From: Planctomycetota bacterium
GTDB lineage: Bacteria; Planctomycetota; UBA8108; SXIK01
DNA: 37,765 nt
NCBI GenBank assembly: GCA_016209535.1
Contig: JACQVW010000753.1
Location: forward strand, 1 to 37,765
Direction: 5' to 3'
Positions 7,985 through 17,001 of this stretch are shown here, piece by piece. Position 1 is the stretch's first letter. Every line of letters begins with the position of its first letter. The position numbers and the translations under genes are program-made. A model generated the notes under the pieces. It searched no databases. It was given only the letters and a program-made list of their open reading frames with translations, and was not told where the DNA came from.

Positions 7985-10477
7985 ATGAGCGTCTGGAAGC
8001 CAAGGTTCTTCGCGTGTGCGATCCCGATCGTCTTCCTGTCGGGGGGAGCGGGCCCCTTCGCCTCCTTCCCCGAGCCGGACCTCGTCATCTACGGCCGCCT
8101 CGGAGGCGTGGCCGCGAGCCGGATCTGCGCCGTGTGGCCGCAGGGCTCGGCGTGCGCCGCGTCCGCGGGCACAGGGCACTACGTGCTCCGCGTCCCGGTG
8201 GACGACGCGACGACCGGGGCCGCAGGCGGCCGCGCCACCGCCGCGCGCTTCGGCGATGAGATCGCCGTGCAGGTCGACGGGCAGACGGTGGAGCGGTTCC
8301 AGGCCCGCGTCCGGGGACAGATCGAGAGGTTCGACCTCGGCGCCTCGGGCCCCTTCCGCCGCGGTGACTCCAACTCCAGTGGGGGCCAGGGTGACAAGCA
8401 GGCCGTCGACATCTCCGACGCGGTCTTCACGCTGGGCTGCCTCTTCCTCGGGACCGCCTGCCCGAGCTGCCCGGACGCCGCCGACGCGAACGACGACAAG
8501 AGCGTGGACATCTCCGACGCGGTCTTCACGCTCGGTTTCCTCTTCCTGGGCGGACCCCCGCCGCCGGACCCGGGGCCCTTCGCCTGCGGCGTCGATCCCA
8601 CGGATGACCCTCTCTCGCCGTGCTTCCAGCCCGCCTGCGACGTGGCCGGCGGCGCCGGCGGGATCGCGCGAGGGCCCGAGGAGGCCCAGGGCGGGGGTGG
8701 GGGTGGGGGAGGTGGACGAGCGCCTGCCGAGGCGGCGGCGCTCGCCGCCGGGACGCCGGGCGTCGCGCCGGGGATCGCCTCGTCCTCCCGGGGCCGCGGG
8801 TGGCCGGAGGGCACGCTCCGGGTCCTCCAGGAACGCGTGGACTTCGGCGCCGTGCCCCCGGGGACGGAGAGCACGAAGACCGTGATCCTGCGCAACGCCG
8901 GGCCTGACGAGGTCGTCCTGGAAGCGGTCCAGGCGACGGACGGGGCCTTCGCGTCGCTCCCGCCGGCATTCGCCGTCCCGCCGGGCGGCACCTTCTGCCT
9001 GGGGGTCCGCTTCAGGCCCGTGAGCCCCGGCCACCATGCTGCTGTCCTCGTGCTTGCCCCCGGCGACCTCGTGGAGCTGGAGGGCGACGGGGCGAGCGGC
9101 TCGCCCGCGGCGAGGATTCACGACGTCCTCGTGGCCCCGCTGGACTGGGCCCGGGGCCAGGAGATCTCGGTCCCAGTCACCTTCCAGGGGTGGCCGCGCG
9201 GCGCTACCGTCGACTACGCGATCGAGTGCCCCGGTGGCGACCTCTCTCTCCGTGGCCTCCATCGCCCGAAGGATCTGCCCCCTTCGGACGCGGCGCGCGA
9301 GGCGCCGCAAGGCGAGGGGTCCTCCGGGAGCCTCGCGGGGAGCCTCCTCCTCGACGAGGAAGAGACCGGCTGCATCGCCTACCTCCTCGTCGGGCCCAGG
9401 AAGCCCGTCGAGGACGCCCGCGCTCCCCCTGCGCTCGCGTGCCCGCTCATCTGGACTCGGCTTCGCGCCTCCCAGGGGGCGACGACCACCGATGGAGCCG
9501 GCGCCCACGGCGAGCTGGTCGTCGCGGACGCGCTCATCGACCTGGACGGCGACGGCCGGCTCTCGGTCTCCTCGGACCTCGTGTACGCGGCTCGCGGCTT
9601 GGAGGGGCTGCCGGCGGTGCCGCAGCGGTTCCCCCCGCTCGCCGAGCTGGACGCCGCAGCGCTCGAGCGGCGACTCGCGGCGCTGGTCTCCTGCCTGCCT
9701 GGCACGAGGAGCGATCTGGACCCGCTCGCCGAGCGCCTTCTCGGCCTCGCCCCGGCGAACACGCTCGCCCGCTCGACCTCCGCCTTCCTCGCCTTCGCGG
9801 TCCGGCCCTACACGCGGCCGCGCCGGGAGCTCGCGGTCTCTGATCCGGGCCCGTGGCCGGATGTCGATCTGCGCCTCGAGCCCCCGCGCCCGGGGCGCTC
9901 CGACGCGGCCCTCATGCTCTCAGCTTCTCAGGACATCTCGGCGCTGGCCCTCACCCTGGAGCTGAGCGATCCCGGCCCGGCGCTGGTCTTCGAGCCGGAC
10001 GCGGGCCTCGCCCGCCTGAGGGTCTTCGCGGGCCGCGTAGCGGAGGGGGGTGGCCGCGCGTGGCGCCTCGCGCTTCTCGATCCCCTTGGTGAGTCGTGGA
10101 TCCCGGCGGGCTCGCTCCGCCTCGGGTACCTCTCCTGGGCGCCCGAGAGGGCGCTCCGCGTCCCGGAGGAGGTGGCGCTCTCCATCCGCGACGCCCTTGC
10201 CGCCCGCGGGGCCAGGGAGCTTCCCGTGGGCGCGGGCCACGCCGTGGTGACCTTGCATTGCTCCAGGCCGGCGGCTCTCCGCCAGGCGGGGGACTGCGAC
10301 GGAGACGGCCGGCTGGGGCCGGCCGACGCCATGCACCTCGCGAGGCTCCTCCTGACCCCGGAGGGCGAGGCGCCCGAGGCGGAGGCCTGCGACTTCGACG
10401 GGGACGGCGCCCTCGACCTCCTCGATGTCTGCGCCGCCGCCCGCCGCCTCTTCGCGCCGGACAGGAGGGAGCCATGA
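7985..10477 (+). CDS. Exported dockerin protein with ASH/choice-of-anchor-like domain
   Basis: The 830-residue product begins with a signal peptide. The ATG at 7985 has GAGGTG 6 nt upstream and is preferred over an in-frame TTG at 7967. A twin dockerin module (about 125-215) carries paired ISDAVFTLG helices and DAADANDD calcium loops with three Cys. A poly-Gly linker follows (about 236-246). Next comes a beta-domain with VDFGAVPPGTES and VILRNAGPDE (about 276-370), typical of ASH/choice-of-anchor D folds. The middle is unrecognised, apart from a DLDGDGRLSV loop. The C-terminus has a second dockerin-like pair (CDGDGRLGPADA and CDFDGDGALDLLDV, about 771-828). Dockerins usually bind cohesins, but none is visible here. 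It lies 30 nt after the RHS gene and shares ATGA with the next gene, so a role in surface or complex assembly is inferred. Confidence 0.85.
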   Translation: MSVWKPRFFACAIPIVFLSGGAGPFASFPEPDLVIYGRLGGVAASRICAVWPQGSACAASAGTGHYVLRVPVDDATTGAAGGRATAARFGDEIAVQVDGQTVERFQARVRGQIERFDLGASGPFRRGDSNSSGGQGDKQAVDISDAVFTLGCLFLGTACPSCPDAADANDDKSVDISDAVFTLGFLFLGGPPPPDPGPFACGVDPTDDPLSPCFQPACDVAGGAGGIARGPEEAQGGGGGGGGGRAPAEAAALAAGTPGVAPGIASSSRGRGWPEGTLRVLQERVDFGAVPPGTESTKTVILRNAGPDEVVLEAVQATDGAFASLPPAFAVPPGGTFCLGVRFRPVSPGHHAAVLVLAPGDLVELEGDGASGSPAARIHDVLVAPLDWARGQEISVPVTFQGWPRGATVDYAIECPGGDLSLRGLHRPKDLPPSDAAREAPQGEGSSGSLAGSLLLDEEETGCIAYLLVGPRKPVEDARAPPALACPLIWTRLRASQGATTTDGAGAHGELVVADALIDLDGDGRLSVSSDLVYAARGLEGLPAVPQRFPPLAELDAAALERRLAALVSCLPGTRSDLDPLAERLLGLAPANTLARSTSAFLAFAVRPYTRPRRELAVSDPGPWPDVDLRLEPPRPGRSDAALMLSASQDISALALTLELSDPGPALVFEPDAGLARLRVFAGRVAEGGGRAWRLALLDPLGESWIPAGSLRLGYLSWAPERALRVPEEVALSIRDALAARGARELPVGAGHAVVTLHCSRPAALRQAGDCDGDGRLGPADAMHLARLLLTPEGEAPEAEACDFDGDGALDLLDVCAAARRLFAPDRREP
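8689..8709 (+). other. G-quadruplex-type motif / GGGGGT hexanucleotide repeat inside the coding region
   Basis: Four G-runs of 3, 5, 5 and 5 are separated by single bases (C, T, T), which meets the usual G4 pattern. The run encodes the poly-Gly linker of the dockerin protein. The GGGGGT unit is 6 nt long, so slippage would lengthen or shorten the linker by two glycines and keep the frame. Confidence 0.6.
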
Positions 10478-11451
10478 GGCGACAGAAGCTCCTTTCGACG
10501 ATCCTCGCCGGCCAGCTCCTCCTGATCGCGGGGCTCGTCGTCGTGATCGCCCTCCAGGGCGATCCGCGCGAGGGGCTCTCCGCCTGGACGCCCGAGGAGG
10601 TCGAGTCGGCGGTCGCGGCGGGCCCCGGGTTCGTCATCACGCGGGAGACGTACCTCGGCGCCCTGCGCGAGAAGGGTCTCCTGGCCACGGCCGGCCCGCA
10701 AGCCGAGGCTCGCCGCGAGGTCCTCTCTTCCCTCGTCGACCGCGAGCTGCTGGCCCTCGAGGCGCGCGCGCGCGGGATCGACCGGCGGCTCGAGGTGAGG
10801 CAGGAGGTCCAGCGCCTCCTCGCGGACCATCTCCTCGACTCGGAGCTCGGCTCCCTCACCCTCGAGAGCTTCTCGCGGGAGGCCGTGGAAGGGCGCTACG
10901 AGGCGGACCAGCTCGAGCACTCGCGTCCCCCGGCGATCCGCCTTGCGCACCTTTATTTCCGAGCCGACACGGGCCGCGGGGAGGCCGGCCGCGCCGAGGC
11001 GCGAGCCCGGGCCGAGGCGGCGCTCGAGCGGGCCAGGGGCTATCACGCCACCGCGCTCCACTTCGGCCAGCTCGCGGAGGAGCTGTCCGATGACGAGAAG
11101 ACGAAGTCGAAGGGAGGCGACCTGGGGATGGTCACGCGGGACAGCGGCGACCTTCCGCAGGAGGTCGTCGACCTCGGCTTCCGGCTCCAGGCCATCGGGG
11201 AGGTCGGCGGCCCGGTCGAGAGCGACGAGGGCTTCCACATCGTGCGGCTCACGGGCCGGCGGCCGGCCCTCGAGAGGAACTTCGCGGAGGTGGAGCTCGA
11301 GGTGCGCTCGAAGCTCCTCCGGGAGGCCCGGCTGGAGCGGCACAGGGAGCTCCTGGCGGCGGTGCGGGCCCGGTACCCGGTCACGGTCCGGGAGGAACGT
11401 CTCGGCCTCGACGAGGTCGCTTCCGCGGGCACGGGGGAGGAGAAGCCATGA
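10474..11451 (+). CDS. Parvulin-type (PpiC/SurA-like) peptidyl-prolyl isomerase, membrane-anchored or periplasmic
   Basis: The 325-residue protein starts with an N-terminal membrane segment (about 8-28), followed by a helical region resembling SurA/PpiD chaperone arms (LVDRELLALEARARGID, about 88-104). A parvulin domain spans about 150-265: it opens with IRLAHLYFRA and contains KGGDLGMVTRD and SDEGFHIVRLTGR, which match the family's conserved stretches. Family members catalyse prolyl isomerisation and help secreted or outer-membrane proteins fold. The ATG overlaps the previous stop (ATGA), with GGAGGG upstream, and the gene's own stop overlaps the next start, so translation is probably coupled. 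Its place inside this operon suggests it helps fold the large exported neighbours; that is an inference. Confidence 0.88.
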   Translation: MRRQKLLSTILAGQLLLIAGLVVVIALQGDPREGLSAWTPEEVESAVAAGPGFVITRETYLGALREKGLLATAGPQAEARREVLSSLVDRELLALEARARGIDRRLEVRQEVQRLLADHLLDSELGSLTLESFSREAVEGRYEADQLEHSRPPAIRLAHLYFRADTGRGEAGRAEARARAEAALERARGYHATALHFGQLAEELSDDEKTKSKGGDLGMVTRDSGDLPQEVVDLGFRLQAIGEVGGPVESDEGFHIVRLTGRRPALERNFAEVELEVRSKLLREARLERHRELLAAVRARYPVTVREERLGLDEVASAGTGEEKP

Positions 11452-14009
11452 AGGAGTCGAGAACCGTGAGCACAGGATCGATGCCCTCCCGCGGACGCCT
11501 GGCCCTGGCAGCGGCCTCGTGCCTCCTCCTCGGGCCTTCGCTCCTCCCGGGGCAGACGACGGAGGTCACGATCACGCTCCTCCCGGAGTGGAACCTCGTC
11601 TCGGTCCCGCTCCCGCCGGTGGACCCGAGCCCCACCGCGGTCTTCGCCAAGCTCATCGCGGCCCGGCGACTCAAGGTGGTCTGGGGGTACGCGCCGGGTC
11701 AGGGCTGGACGTGGCACGTGCTTCCGGAGCCCTTCGCGGGGTTCAACACCCTCACGGAGCTGGTCGCGGGCCGCGGGTACTTCGTGCAGCTCACCCGGGA
11801 TCCCCTCGGGGCGGCGGTGCCCGTGACGTACCAGGCCAAGCTCGAGACGGTCGGGGGATGCATGCAGTCGGGCTGGAACCTCGCGGGCTTCGAGGTGGAA
11901 GCGCCTACAGCCCTCGAGGACGTCCTGGGCGTGCACGCGAGGCGCGTGACCGACGTCTTCCGCTTCGATCCCGTGACGCAGGCCTTCGAGCGGTGCGCCC
12001 TGGGCGGAGCGTGCACGGACGTCGAGCGTGGACGCGGCTACTGGATGCAGGCCGATCTGGACTTCTGCCTCCCGCGGGCCCTCGCCGTGGTCCTCGAGGC
12101 CGACGTCGACATCCCGCCCCTGCAGGGCGCGGGCAACATCGCCGGCGACGAGGACACCGACTACAACCGGAACGGATTCCTCGAGGGCGCTCTGCACCAG
12201 GACACGATATCCTTCGAGAGGTCCGTCCAGGAGAGGCTCTTCATCGTGCGGGGCGGGGGCGCGAGCGCCATCTCCTTCACCATCGAGGAGGCCGGCCACT
12301 GGAGGGCGCCGCTCTCGGGCTCGAGTCCCCTCTATCCCCCCGTGATCCAGGGGCCGGACGGGGAGCTCCTGTCCGCGGGCTGGGTCCCCGCCGGCGAGGG
12401 CGCCATCTCGTGGCTCCAGCTATCGATCGCTAGAGGCAGCCTGCCCTTCACGCACGAGGAGACGCGCACGGTGTTCTACGACCAGGAGGTGCGCGTCCTT
12501 GCCGACCGCGGTGGTTTGGGCATCGGCCATTATCTTGGCCGGCTGCACGTGAGGTCCACGGGCGGCACGAGAACCATCTTCGCGGCCATGACCGTCCCGC
12601 CGCTGACCGGGGATTACGAGGGGGTGGTCGATGTGTCCACGGTCAACGGCCTCGCCAACTCCTTGGGCAGCGTCGCCCTCCGCGTCAGCCTCGTAGAGGA
12701 CGAGGACGGCCTGCGCGCCGTGATCGACTCGAGGGACTCCCCCGTGGTGCCCCAGGACGTCCCGCTTTCAGGGAGCTTCTTTGAGCCCGCGGGGGGCAAG
12801 CTCGTCGTCACGGGATCCATGAGCTTGCCGGCCAAGGCGCGCGCCGACTCGAAAACCGAGGAGGAGTCGGTCAGAGAGGCTACACAGCCGGGCTGGGTTC
12901 CCCCCGAGAACCCGTTTCTGAGGCGCATCGTCAGGGACTTCACGTTCCTGGGCGAGCACAGGGGCGCCGGGGCCATCGAGGGGACGTACGGCGAGACGAT
13001 CTTGAACCTCCTGCCGTATCCCGTCGTCCTGGAAGGGAGGTTCCGCATGGAGCGCAGGCGGCTCGACCTGCCGCGGGAGGTCTGCGGCAACGGCGAGGAC
13101 GACGACGGGGACCAGAAGACCGACGAGGAGGACTGCTCGCCCCCGGGCCTCCTCGAGGCTCGGCGCTTCAACATCGAGGGTAGGGTCCTCGCGCTCGATG
13201 GCACGGGGCCGCCATCGCCGCTCGAGGGCGCCGAGGTCGTGCTCACGGGCTCGCACCTCCAGCTCGCCTCGACCGCGGCCGCGGGCGGGACCTACGGCTT
13301 CTACGGCCTTCCTCCCGGCGTCTACGGGGCCTCCGCCGCGCTCCTGGGCTACGCGGCCGGGCCGGCGGCGCGCCGCCTCTTCCGCCTCGGTCTCGACGGG
13401 GCCGTGGAGTCTCTGGACTCCCGGCCCGGGGAGCCCCTCGAGCTCATCCTCGAGCGCCGCAGCGCGCCGCCGGGCGAGCTCCAGATCCTCGCCGTGCCCG
13501 AGTCGGGCCGCGCGCCGCTCCGGGTGCGCTTCGCGGCGGCGGCTCCCGCCGGCGCAAGCTCCTTCGCGTGGAGGTTCCCCGGAGGCTCCCCCGATTCCTT
13601 CGAGGGTGAACGCCCCCCGGCCGTGCTCTACGCTTCCCCCGGCGTCCACACCGCGGAGCTCCGCGTGACCGCGGGCGGCCAGGACCTCGCCGCGAGCAAG
13701 GTCGTCCCCGTGGGGCCGGCGGGAGGGGTCCAGAACCCGGACGGCACCTGGTCCGTGGTGGACGGGAGCGCGATCCCGAGCCAGATCGAGGCGCTCGCGA
13801 TCATGCCAGGGATGGCCGCGGGCGCGGTGAGCCGCGACGACACTGCCCCCGGTGCGGGGAACGCGCGGTACCTCCTCATCGGGAACGCCGGGGCGCCGCT
13901 CAACGGCTACATGACGGGCGGACGTGGGCTCGCGGGTCGGACAGGGCAGGACCACCTCATCCTCGAGGTCGGTCCGGTGTCGAACGTTCCTCTGGAGGTG
14001 GCGCGATGA
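11448..14009 (+). CDS. Exported multi-domain beta protein: two WNL modules, CGNG/Asp loop, carboxypeptidase-regulatory-like and PKD domains
   Basis: The 853-residue protein has a signal peptide (about 1-37). Two related modules follow (about 41-125 and 132-215), each with a WNL core (LPEWNLVSVPL, then SGWNLAGFEV), a strand ending in a Trp or Phe, and a GRGYFVQ or GRGYWMQ end. The same pattern is inserted in the RHS protein. A calcium-type loop CGNGEDDDGDQKTDEEDC lies near 545-562. A carboxypeptidase-regulatory-like domain follows (FNIEGRVLALDG to GLPPGVYGASAALLGY, about 575-640), then a PKD-like domain (RAPLRVRFAAAAPAGASSF through YASPGVHTAELRV, about 685-760). Its ATG overlaps the isomerase stop, and its stop overlaps the next start. 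I do not recognise the whole protein. Shared modules with the RHS shell suggest the two products touch or bind the same ligand. Confidence 0.82.
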   Translation: MKESRTVSTGSMPSRGRLALAAASCLLLGPSLLPGQTTEVTITLLPEWNLVSVPLPPVDPSPTAVFAKLIAARRLKVVWGYAPGQGWTWHVLPEPFAGFNTLTELVAGRGYFVQLTRDPLGAAVPVTYQAKLETVGGCMQSGWNLAGFEVEAPTALEDVLGVHARRVTDVFRFDPVTQAFERCALGGACTDVERGRGYWMQADLDFCLPRALAVVLEADVDIPPLQGAGNIAGDEDTDYNRNGFLEGALHQDTISFERSVQERLFIVRGGGASAISFTIEEAGHWRAPLSGSSPLYPPVIQGPDGELLSAGWVPAGEGAISWLQLSIARGSLPFTHEETRTVFYDQEVRVLADRGGLGIGHYLGRLHVRSTGGTRTIFAAMTVPPLTGDYEGVVDVSTVNGLANSLGSVALRVSLVEDEDGLRAVIDSRDSPVVPQDVPLSGSFFEPAGGKLVVTGSMSLPAKARADSKTEEESVREATQPGWVPPENPFLRRIVRDFTFLGEHRGAGAIEGTYGETILNLLPYPVVLEGRFRMERRRLDLPREVCGNGEDDDGDQKTDEEDCSPPGLLEARRFNIEGRVLALDGTGPPSPLEGAEVVLTGSHLQLASTAAAGGTYGFYGLPPGVYGASAALLGYAAGPAARRLFRLGLDGAVESLDSRPGEPLELILERRSAPPGELQILAVPESGRAPLRVRFAAAAPAGASSFAWRFPGGSPDSFEGERPPAVLYASPGVHTAELRVTAGGQDLAASKVVPVGPAGGVQNPDGTWSVVDGSAIPSQIEALAIMPGMAAGAVSRDDTAPGAGNARYLLIGNAGAPLNGYMTGGRGLAGRTGQDHLILEVGPVSNVPLEVAR

Positions 14010-16984
14010 GTAAGCCAGTGATCCTGACGGCTCCCATGTTGGCGGCGCTGAGGCTCCTGACGGGATGCCTCCTGACGTTCCTCACCGTGGCCGCGCAGCC
14101 CGCGGCGGCGGTGGACGGCGTCCTCGAGACGGCCAAGAGAGACCTGGCCCTCGCGAGGACCTACAAGGTCTTCGAGATCGATGGCATCACGTACTTCTTC
14201 AACCAGCAAGACGAGAACGGGCAGAAGATCGCCCTCGCCCCCACCTACGACGACCTCATCCAGAAGTATCGCGAGCCGGTCCCCACGGACCCCATGACCC
14301 CCAGGCGCACGCCCCGGCAGCTCTTCAAGGACGCCATCGCGGGGTTCCGGCAATGCCTTCGTGCAGATCCGACGTCGCGGAAGGCCCGGGAGGGCCTGCG
14401 CGACGCCATCGCCGAGTTCCTCGAAGGGCAGTCCCTCATCGCCAACGACGCCTTCGTCAATGCCCTGCGTGCCCGGTTCCCCAGGGTGAACCCGAACGGC
14501 GACCCGCTGGAGCTCCTCGACCCGCACGGACTCCTCGAGCTCGCCGCAAGGCGCTTCGAGGAGGCCCTGGACGAGCTTGAGGCGCTCGGCGAGCTCCCCG
14601 ATCTCCTGCGGGAGGGAGAGCCGCCTTTCGGCCTCGTGGAGAACGGCGCCGGAGAGCTGGTCCCAAGCGAGCTTTACCGGGCCATGCTGGCCCTCGAGCG
14701 CAAGGAGCGGGTGCGGGTGGCCCGGACGGGCCGGCTCTTCAACGAGTCGGCCCTGGACGCGCGGCTGCCTGGGGATGTCGCCGGCAGGCGCGCCCACGCG
14801 ACCCGGTACGCGCAGCGCACCGCGCACGAGGCCTACCTCAACCTCGCGGTCCTCGGAGCGCTCCACCGCGACCCGGCCTCCTTCACGCGGAACCTCGGCG
14901 CCGCGGGGCGCACGCACCTCCAGGACGCCCAGCGGGTCTTCCGGAGCATCCGGAAGGGCGAGAACCCGCGAGGCTACGTGAAGGACTTCATCCCGTCGAA
15001 GGCCGTGGTCGAGCTTTACGCCGACGCGGTGAACCCGGTCATCGAGGCCAACCGGGACGAGAACGACGCCCGCCAGGCGGCCCGGCGCTACGACCAGAGC
15101 CTGGCGGAGCTCCTGGCGGAGATCGCGTCGCAGCGCCTCGAGTTCCGGAAGCCCCTCGAGCGCCTGAGCGGCCTCAAGGTCTTCGACAACGGCAGCATCG
15201 AGAAAGTGCTCCCCGACGGGACGAGAGTCGCCCTTCCCTTCAACATCAACAAGCCGGAGGGGAGGGAGGGCTTCCTGGCCTACGTCCGCCGCCAGATCGC
15301 CCTGAACATCAGGAAGTTGATCGAGGATCTGCTCGCCGAGGGGCGATTCCCTCCGGGCGAGGCGGACCTGAGCTCGCTCCCGGAGATCCCGCGCGATGAG
15401 GACATCACGCCGATCGGGGAGATCGGCATCCAGATCATCGAGGTGAAGGACGCGACGCTCGGGATCCTCGAGCAGCTCGAGCTCGTGAGGAGCTATCCCG
15501 AGAGGATACGCATCGAGGAGGAGCGGGTGGGACGGATCGCCCGGGCGAGCTTCCGGGCGGCGAAGCAGATCGGGGCCCGGCAGATCGCGATGGGGTGGGC
15601 AAACGCGTTTTCATTTGGCTTCTCGTGCTCATCCGGACCCTTGGGCGGCGGCTGCGGCTTCTCTGTTCAGTTCAGTCCCGGCAGTATCATCTCGGGCTAC
15701 TTGCAGGCGCAGATCACCGAGCTCCAGACGGAGCTCCAGGTCGAGATCGAGAACGCCAACAGCGAGGCGAACATCAAGAACCTGCTGATCGACCAGGTCC
15801 GCGCCGTCCTGGGGCTCCGGCGCGCCGAGGCGCGCCTCGTCCAGGCCACGGGAATCCTCAACAACATGCTCGCCGAGGCCACGCGGCTCCTCGAGGACTG
15901 GGGAAGGGCGCAAGAGGAGGCCGCGGAGGTCTACTTCTCCTACCCCACCTACCGCGTCGAGCGCGACCATGCGATCCAGAGGGCCGAGGACAGTTTCAAC
16001 CGGGCCGTGGAGTCCTGCTACTTCGCCGCGAGGGCCCTGGAGCACGAGTGGGCGGAGACCTTCTCGAACCCCGTGCGCGACCCTCTGGGCGGGAACCCCG
16101 TGGACCTCGGCCCCGGCTACGAGCAGTTCACCCAGACGGAGTCCCTCTTCGGCGCACGGGATACCCTGGAGCTGTGCGACTTCCTCAGGGCCCTCTACGA
16201 GTGGGACAAGAAGCTCAGGGACGGGCGCCGGGGGAACCCGCGCGGCAACGAGAGCAAGTGCTCGGAGCTCATCTCCGTTCGCGAGCAGTTCCTCGGGCTC
16301 GACGATGATCTGCGGGCGGACGACCAGACGCCGGAAGAGATCCGTGCGATCAACGACCAGCTCTTCCGCCAATGGCTCACCCGCCAGCTCGTGCCGAACA
16401 GCCTTTTCCCCGGGACCCTTGACCTCCTCTTCACGTTCGCTACCAACCTGGAGTCGGCGCGCTTCTTCTCAACGAGGGAGTGGAACCAGAAGCTCGTGGG
16501 AATCGCGGTCTCGATACACGGTACTGAGCTCGGTGAAAGACGGCCGACCATCGAGATCACACAGGGCGGGACGTCCTGCATCCGAGCCTACCCGCCGAGG
16601 GACCAGATCATCTTCTGCAAGAGCCTCCAGGCCCTGGGCCCTGCAAGCCTCAAGGAGGCCCAGCAGAACCCAGCCGAGCAGCGGACTTTTGACTCCGTCC
16701 GGGCCTACTTCAATGCCTCGCAGCAGGACTTTACGCTGCCGTCCGGTGATCCAAACTTGAACACGCTGAGCCCTGGCTTGGTCGACCTCTCCGTCGCAGT
16801 TGACCAATGGTCCTTTCTCCTCAACCGGGCCGAGTATCCTGAGAACGACGGCTTCCCGGTCGAGCGCATCACGGACATCAGAATGATCTTCTGCTACACC
16901 TTCAACACGCCGGCGGAGACCCTTGCGTCGGCGCTCCAGAGCTATCAGCAGCTCCTTGCGAGCTGCGACAGGTTGAACCCTTAG
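14006..16984 (+). CDS. Large exported helical protein with glycine-rich apolar tip between two long helices; function unknown
   Basis: The 992-residue product has a signal peptide (about 1-36). A TPR-like helical stretch is seen near 110-170 (LFKDAIAGFRQCLRADP). Long amphipathic helices occupy about 475-530. Residues 530-567 are a Gly/Ser/Phe-rich apolar stretch with two Cys (WANAFSFGFSCSSGPLGGG and following), encoded by DNA with lower GC than its surroundings. A second long helical stretch (about 568-700) starts with LQAQITELQTELQVEIENAN and reaches AVESCYFAARALEHE. Helix, apolar hairpin, helix is the layout of alpha-helical pore formers, including the TcA channel, but I cannot claim homology. 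Start and stop overlap or sit close to neighbours (ATGA upstream, 17 nt downstream). Being in an operon with a Tc-B/C-like RHS protein makes a delivery or scaffold role the leading guess. Confidence 0.82.
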   Translation: MSKPVILTAPMLAALRLLTGCLLTFLTVAAQPAAAVDGVLETAKRDLALARTYKVFEIDGITYFFNQQDENGQKIALAPTYDDLIQKYREPVPTDPMTPRRTPRQLFKDAIAGFRQCLRADPTSRKAREGLRDAIAEFLEGQSLIANDAFVNALRARFPRVNPNGDPLELLDPHGLLELAARRFEEALDELEALGELPDLLREGEPPFGLVENGAGELVPSELYRAMLALERKERVRVARTGRLFNESALDARLPGDVAGRRAHATRYAQRTAHEAYLNLAVLGALHRDPASFTRNLGAAGRTHLQDAQRVFRSIRKGENPRGYVKDFIPSKAVVELYADAVNPVIEANRDENDARQAARRYDQSLAELLAEIASQRLEFRKPLERLSGLKVFDNGSIEKVLPDGTRVALPFNINKPEGREGFLAYVRRQIALNIRKLIEDLLAEGRFPPGEADLSSLPEIPRDEDITPIGEIGIQIIEVKDATLGILEQLELVRSYPERIRIEEERVGRIARASFRAAKQIGARQIAMGWANAFSFGFSCSSGPLGGGCGFSVQFSPGSIISGYLQAQITELQTELQVEIENANSEANIKNLLIDQVRAVLGLRRAEARLVQATGILNNMLAEATRLLEDWGRAQEEAAEVYFSYPTYRVERDHAIQRAEDSFNRAVESCYFAARALEHEWAETFSNPVRDPLGGNPVDLGPGYEQFTQTESLFGARDTLELCDFLRALYEWDKKLRDGRRGNPRGNESKCSELISVREQFLGLDDDLRADDQTPEEIRAINDQLFRQWLTRQLVPNSLFPGTLDLLFTFATNLESARFFSTREWNQKLVGIAVSIHGTELGERRPTIEITQGGTSCIRAYPPRDQIIFCKSLQALGPASLKEAQQNPAEQRTFDSVRAYFNASQQDFTLPSGDPNLNTLSPGLVDLSVAVDQWSFLLNRAEYPENDGFPVERITDIRMIFCYTFNTPAETLASALQSYQQLLASCDRLNP

Positions 16985-17001
16985 GGTCGAGGCACGTCTC
17001 C

